6,918 bases of DNA from positions 1 to 6,918 of the forward strand of contig JALNWH010000099.1 in assembly GCA_023230985.1 (NCBI GenBank), given 5' to 3'. This document shows, in pieces, positions 6,151-6,918 of this stretch. The notes under the pieces are model-generated. The model searched no databases, was not told the origin of the DNA, and was given only the letters and a program-made list of their open reading frames with translations. The DNA is from Bacillota bacterium. GTDB taxonomy: Bacteria; Bacillota; Clostridia; Lutisporales; Lutisporaceae. Made by a program: the position numbers and the translations under genes. How positions within the stretch are numbered: position 1 is the stretch's first letter; each line of letters begins with the position of its first letter.

Positions 6151-6178
6151 TTGAAATTGTATATTTTTAGCTTATTAT
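6151..6178 (+). promoter_or_regulatory. Candidate sigma-A promoter of the TRAP transporter genes
   Basis: TTGAAA (6151-6156) and TATTAT (6173-6178), 16 bases apart, each match five of six consensus bases. The start would be near 6185, placing the 24-bp palindrome within the early transcribed region, where a bound repressor could block elongation. An alternative promoter uses TGTACA inside the palindrome (6221-6226) as -35 and TATATA (6244-6249) as -10 with a 17-base spacer; the operator would then cover the -35. Confidence 0.45.
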
Positions 6179-6207
6179 TTATTTTAAGATGAAATTAGAT
6201 AACAAAT

Positions 6208-6240
6208 ATTAATGTACATATGTACATTAATCATGTGCAT
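6208..6240. promoter_or_regulatory. Perfect 24-bp palindrome plus third half-copy: operator candidate for the TRAP operon
   Basis: Bases 6208-6231 are a perfect palindrome, with half ATTAATGTACAT followed by its reverse complement. It contains two abutting ATGTACAT octamers (6212-6219, 6220-6227), and a third near copy, ATGTGCAT, lies at 6233-6240. It ends 45 bases before the dctQ ATG, next to promoter-like sequence. The GT-N-AC pattern fits the general operator style of GntR-family regulators (known for the family), but the only regulator visible here is AraC-type. The binding protein is therefore unassigned. Confidence 0.6.
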
Positions 6241-6275
6241 TTTTATATAAAAGAAGATTGGAGATATTGATTAAG

Positions 6276-6806
6276 ATGAAAATAAGAGCGTACAAAAGAA
6301 CTATAAATAAGTTGGTAGAAATAGAAAGGATAACTATAGTTATTCTTTTGTTCGCCAACATAGTTCTGACTGCGGGAAACGTCTTTTCTCGTTATGTGAT
6401 TCATGAAAGCTGGTCATTTACTGAAGAAATAGTAGTAGCGATGTTGGTACTTATGTCTCTTATTGGGGCTGCACTTTGTGCCAGAGAAAAAGGCGGCTTG
6501 ATTAATTTAACACTATTTACAGATAAGTTTTCAAAGTTTAAAAGAATGATTGTTGAGATTGCCATGACATTATTATTGGTGTGTTTTGCTCTTGTTATGA
6601 TTAAGTATGGATATCAAAGGTGCTTAACTCAAGTAGAGACAGGCCGCCTTACATCTTCTTTACAAATTCCGGAATGGTACTATAGTGCATTTGTACCTAT
6701 TAGCGGTATTCTTATTGCAATTCATGGTGCAGAACGTATTCTTGATTTGTTTTTTGAATATACAGACTCTAAAAAAAAAGTAAGTGATAGGAGTGACAAC
6801 GAATGA
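6276..6806 (+). CDS. dctQ: TRAP transporter small permease subunit (DctQ family)
   Basis: A 176-residue membrane protein of the DctQ family, which pairs with the large DctM subunit and a periplasmic-type binding protein to import organic acids or related solutes using an ion gradient. Seen: four hydrophobic segments at about 19-37, 50-68, 91-110 and 134-156, and the family signatures NVFSRYVIHESWSFTEEI (35-52), the polar REKGGL after helix two, and LQIPEWYYSAFVPISG (129-144) leading into helix four. ATG 6276 is chosen, 12 bases after GGAG (6260-6263). TTG 6267 and TTG 6258 are in frame, but the latter overlaps the ribosome binding site. Its stop overlaps the next gene's start (ATGA). No DctP binding-protein gene precedes it, so that may lie downstream. 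The substrate cannot be told from the sequence. Confidence 0.9.
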   Translation: MKIRAYKRTINKLVEIERITIVILLFANIVLTAGNVFSRYVIHESWSFTEEIVVAMLVLMSLIGAALCAREKGGLINLTLFTDKFSKFKRMIVEIAMTLLLVCFALVMIKYGYQRCLTQVETGRLTSSLQIPEWYYSAFVPISGILIAIHGAERILDLFFEYTDSKKKVSDRSDNE

Positions 6807-6918
6807 CTTATTTAATTATGTTTAGTACCTTTTTTCTTTTATTGTTTTTAAGTGCTCCTATTGCAATGTGCTTAGGAATATCAGCTTTATTAACTCTACT
6901 ATATAATGGTACAAGTCT
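6803..6918 (+). CDS. dctM: TRAP transporter large permease subunit (DctM family), N-terminal fragment
   Basis: The first 38 codons of a protein cut by the window edge. The N-terminus is strongly hydrophobic, and LLFLSAPIAMCLGISALLTLL fits the usual DctM opening of a first helix followed by PIA and a Gly-rich turn. ATG 6803 overlaps the dctQ TGA by four bases, and AGGAG (6789-6793) lies nine bases upstream, so translation is coupled. DctM forms the transport channel of TRAP systems. The rest of the protein is outside the window. Confidence 0.85.
   Translation, partial: MTYLIMFSTFFLLLFLSAPIAMCLGISALLTLLYNGTS

Larger units (their letters stand above)
5933..6275. other. Gene-free region between the AraC-type regulator and the TRAP genes
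   Basis: About 340 AT-rich bases with no plausible protein frame. A weak stem, GGCTCAT (5974-5980) with ATAAGCC (5997-6003), has one mismatch and is followed by only TTT, so it is at best a poor terminator. Further on are an AT-rich inverted repeat (6036-6077), a good sigma-A promoter match (6151-6178) and a strong palindrome (6208-6231). The region appears to be regulatory. Confidence 0.55.

Noticed and set aside
6258..6806. DctQ start at TTG 6258
   Set aside because: The TTG overlaps the GGAG that serves as the ribosome binding site; ATG 6276 downstream gives a normal DctQ N-terminus.

Overview
The window looks like low-GC Gram-positive (Clostridia-type Firmicutes) chromosome. The DNA is AT-rich, ribosome binding sites are AGGAGG-like, GTG and TTG starts are used, and the gene families are typical of anaerobic fermenters. 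No rRNA, tRNA, CRISPR array or transposase is visible.

Left half (about 1-3350, minus strand): one operon for a tungsten-type aldehyde:ferredoxin oxidoreductase (AOR) with an electron-transfer module. In transcription order it has a weak promoter (about 3350-3322) and a long leader with two tandem copies of a structured RNA, each ending in its own intrinsic terminator (3281-3148 and 3129-2997). These are followed by a four-cluster polyferredoxin (2945-2466), the 601-residue AOR catalytic subunit (2466-661), a short GC-rich palindromic unit (655-594), a MoaD/ThiS-like sulfur carrier ending in Gly-Gly (568-299), and the start of a NuoE-like [2Fe-2S] thioredoxin-fold subunit running off the left edge (263-1). 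A NuoF-like flavoprotein would be expected next, outside the window. The likely scheme is aldehyde oxidation at the pterin site, electrons passing through the polyferredoxin to the NuoE/F-type module and so to NAD and/or ferredoxin, with the MoaD-like protein supplying sulfur for the pterin cofactor.

Middle (about 3350-3745): a divergent, gene-free, AT-rich region with one strong imperfect palindrome (3585-3625).

Right half (3746-6918, plus strand): a 728-residue membrane-anchored AraC-family regulator with two transmembrane segments around an extracytoplasmic sensor domain and a C-terminal AraC DNA-binding domain. After a 340-base AT-rich gap come the small (DctQ) and the start of the large (DctM) membrane subunits of a TRAP transporter, overlapping by ATGA. 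Just upstream of dctQ is a perfect 24-bp palindrome plus a third half-copy, a strong operator candidate.

The most interesting item is the tandem structured RNA ahead of the AOR operon. The two copies share conserved unpaired blocks, a GUAA (GNRA) tetraloop, a compensatory base-pair change, and a closing stem that overlaps the terminator stem. This is what a tandem transcriptional riboswitch looks like. I could not match it to a known class from memory.
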